NCBI GenBank assembly: GCA_045577635.1 | Contig: JAZNIS010000058.1 | Location: 1 to 5,368 of the forward strand | From: UBA6345 sp045577635 | GTDB taxonomy: Bacteria; Bacillota; Clostridia; Christensenellales; UBA1242 | Direction of reading: 5' to 3' | Length of the DNA stretch: 5,368 nt | Part shown: positions 4,831 through 5,368 of the stretch, piece after piece | Position numbering within the stretch: position 1 is the stretch's first letter | How the letters are laid out: each line of letters starts with the position of its first letter | Position numbers and translations under genes: made by a program | Notes under the pieces: generated by a model | The model's input: the letters and a program-made list of their open reading frames with translations, nothing else | Database searches by the model: none | What the model was told of the DNA's origin: nothing

Positions 4831-5364
4831 TTAATTATTATCAGAATTAAAAATTACAATTCTAAACATTTTATCGTTAACTAAACTAATAATCATTTGA
4901 TAAAACATAAACACAGTTAAAACAAACAACATAACAACTGTGTAAAGTGTTGTAATATCAAAATTAATAATTTGAACAACTAGTGCGGCAACAAAGCAAA
5001 CAAAAACTAAAACTGCACAAATAATATTTAAAATTGTTGCAGAATTAAATTTGTGTTCAGCATTAACTTCGGTTGGTTTTTGTAAAACATAATTACCATT
5101 TTCTAAAATTTGTTTTTTTGCATTTTTATATGTTTTACATTCATTTAAAGCAACAACAAACCAAAAAGCAGGAATTAAAACACCAAATGCACCAAATAAA
5201 TAACTGTTAAATTCGCCTATTTGTTTAATAAAAGTAAACACAACAAAAGCAACAGAAGTTAAAATATTTAATGCAAACAGAACCATAAAAATTGTTGCTG
5301 TATTAATTTTTTGTTGAATTTGTTTTAACACATTTTTTTCTAAAACAACATCTGTAATATACAT
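4831..5364 (-). CDS. Unrecognised four-helix membrane protein (possibly 5'-partial)
   Basis: I do not recognise a family. The 177 residues contain four hydrophobic segments, at about 22-46, 54-73, 108-132 and 138-162. The first two are separated from the last two by a polar, Lys-rich stretch with ECKTYKNAKKQIL (75-87) and KPTEVNAEHKF (96-106). The two halves look related: NTATIF (21-26) at the start of helix 1 matches NSATIL (107-112) at the start of helix 3, and the DNA there is also similar. This suggests a duplicated helical hairpin. There is one Arg in the whole protein, and no catalytic motif. The TAA stop abuts the shared terminator. The ATG at 5364-5362 looks like a reasonable start, but only four bases precede it, so its ribosome site cannot be seen and the frame might continue beyond the window. 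It is convergent with, and not part of, the DUF421 operon. Confidence 0.65.
   Translation of the reverse strand: MYITDVVLEKNVLKQIQQKINTATIFMVLFALNILTSVAFVVFTFIKQIGEFNSYLFGAFGVLIPAFWFVVALNECKTYKNAKKQILENGNYVLQKPTEVNAEHKFNSATILNIICAVLVFVCFVAALVVQIINFDITTLYTVVMLFVLTVFMFYQMIISLVNDKMFRIVIFNSDNN
5031..5306 (-). repeat. Internal repeat units within the membrane protein gene
   Basis: The 18 bases at 5031-5048 and those at 5289-5306 agree at 16 positions and lie exactly 258 bases (86 codons) apart in the same frame. They encode the matching N-S/T-A-T-I starts of helices 3 and 1. The span given runs from one unit to the other; the sequence between them is less clearly repeated. Confidence 0.5.
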
Positions 5365-5368
5365 AGCT

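Noticed and set aside
1..5368. Search for CRISPR repeats, tRNAs, rRNA, insertion sequences, riboswitches, toxin-antitoxin or defence genes
   Set aside because: No regularly spaced repeats, tRNA-like GTTCRANNC segments in a cloverleaf context, transposase motifs, or long structured leaders were seen. All space except short gaps is taken by ordinary genes.

Overview
The window is strongly AT-rich and gene-dense, with short gaps. Arg is written almost only as AGA/AGG, several genes have GGTGA-type Shine-Dalgarno sites, and compact A-tract/stem/T-tract terminators close the transcripts. The gene content (a SpoVB/MurJ-type flippase, a DUF421 protein paired with a DUF4363 protein, a cytoplasmic-looking LysM protein) suggests a low-GC Bacillota, probably Clostridia and possibly an uncultured gut lineage. 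That placement is inference; there is no rRNA or other marker gene here.

Layout from left to right. (1) 5-379 (+): the 3' part of a gene for a charged coiled-coil protein with an acidic tail; its start is not visible and a stop codon sits just ahead of the open frame. (2) 384-417: a symmetrical terminator shared by convergent genes. (3) 424-1509 (-): a YghO-like GNAT-fold protein, with its own promoter candidate behind it. (4) 1573-1995 (-): a two-LysM protein without a signal peptide. (5) 1996-2096: a divergent intergenic region. (6) 2097-3635 (+): a polytopic MOP-superfamily flippase of the SpoVB/MurJ type, whose last codons form half of its terminator. (7) 3687-4406 and 4400-4789 (+): a DUF421 (YetF-like) membrane protein overlapped by a DUF4363 protein, a translationally coupled pair. 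(8) 4788-4829: a second symmetrical terminator between convergent genes. (9) 4831-5364 (-): an unrecognised four-helix membrane protein that runs close to the window edge.

Most of the genes concern the cell envelope: lipid-linked precursor flipping, LysM glycan binding and small membrane proteins. In spore formers the families of (4), (6) and (7) recur in spore-envelope settings, but nothing here proves sporulation. I see no mobile element, CRISPR array, RNA gene, toxin-antitoxin pair or defence system. The most useful second-look points are start-site questions: an apparent ATT start for the flippase, a DUF421 gene without a Shine-Dalgarno site, and the startless first gene. An internal repeat in the last membrane protein also deserves a look.
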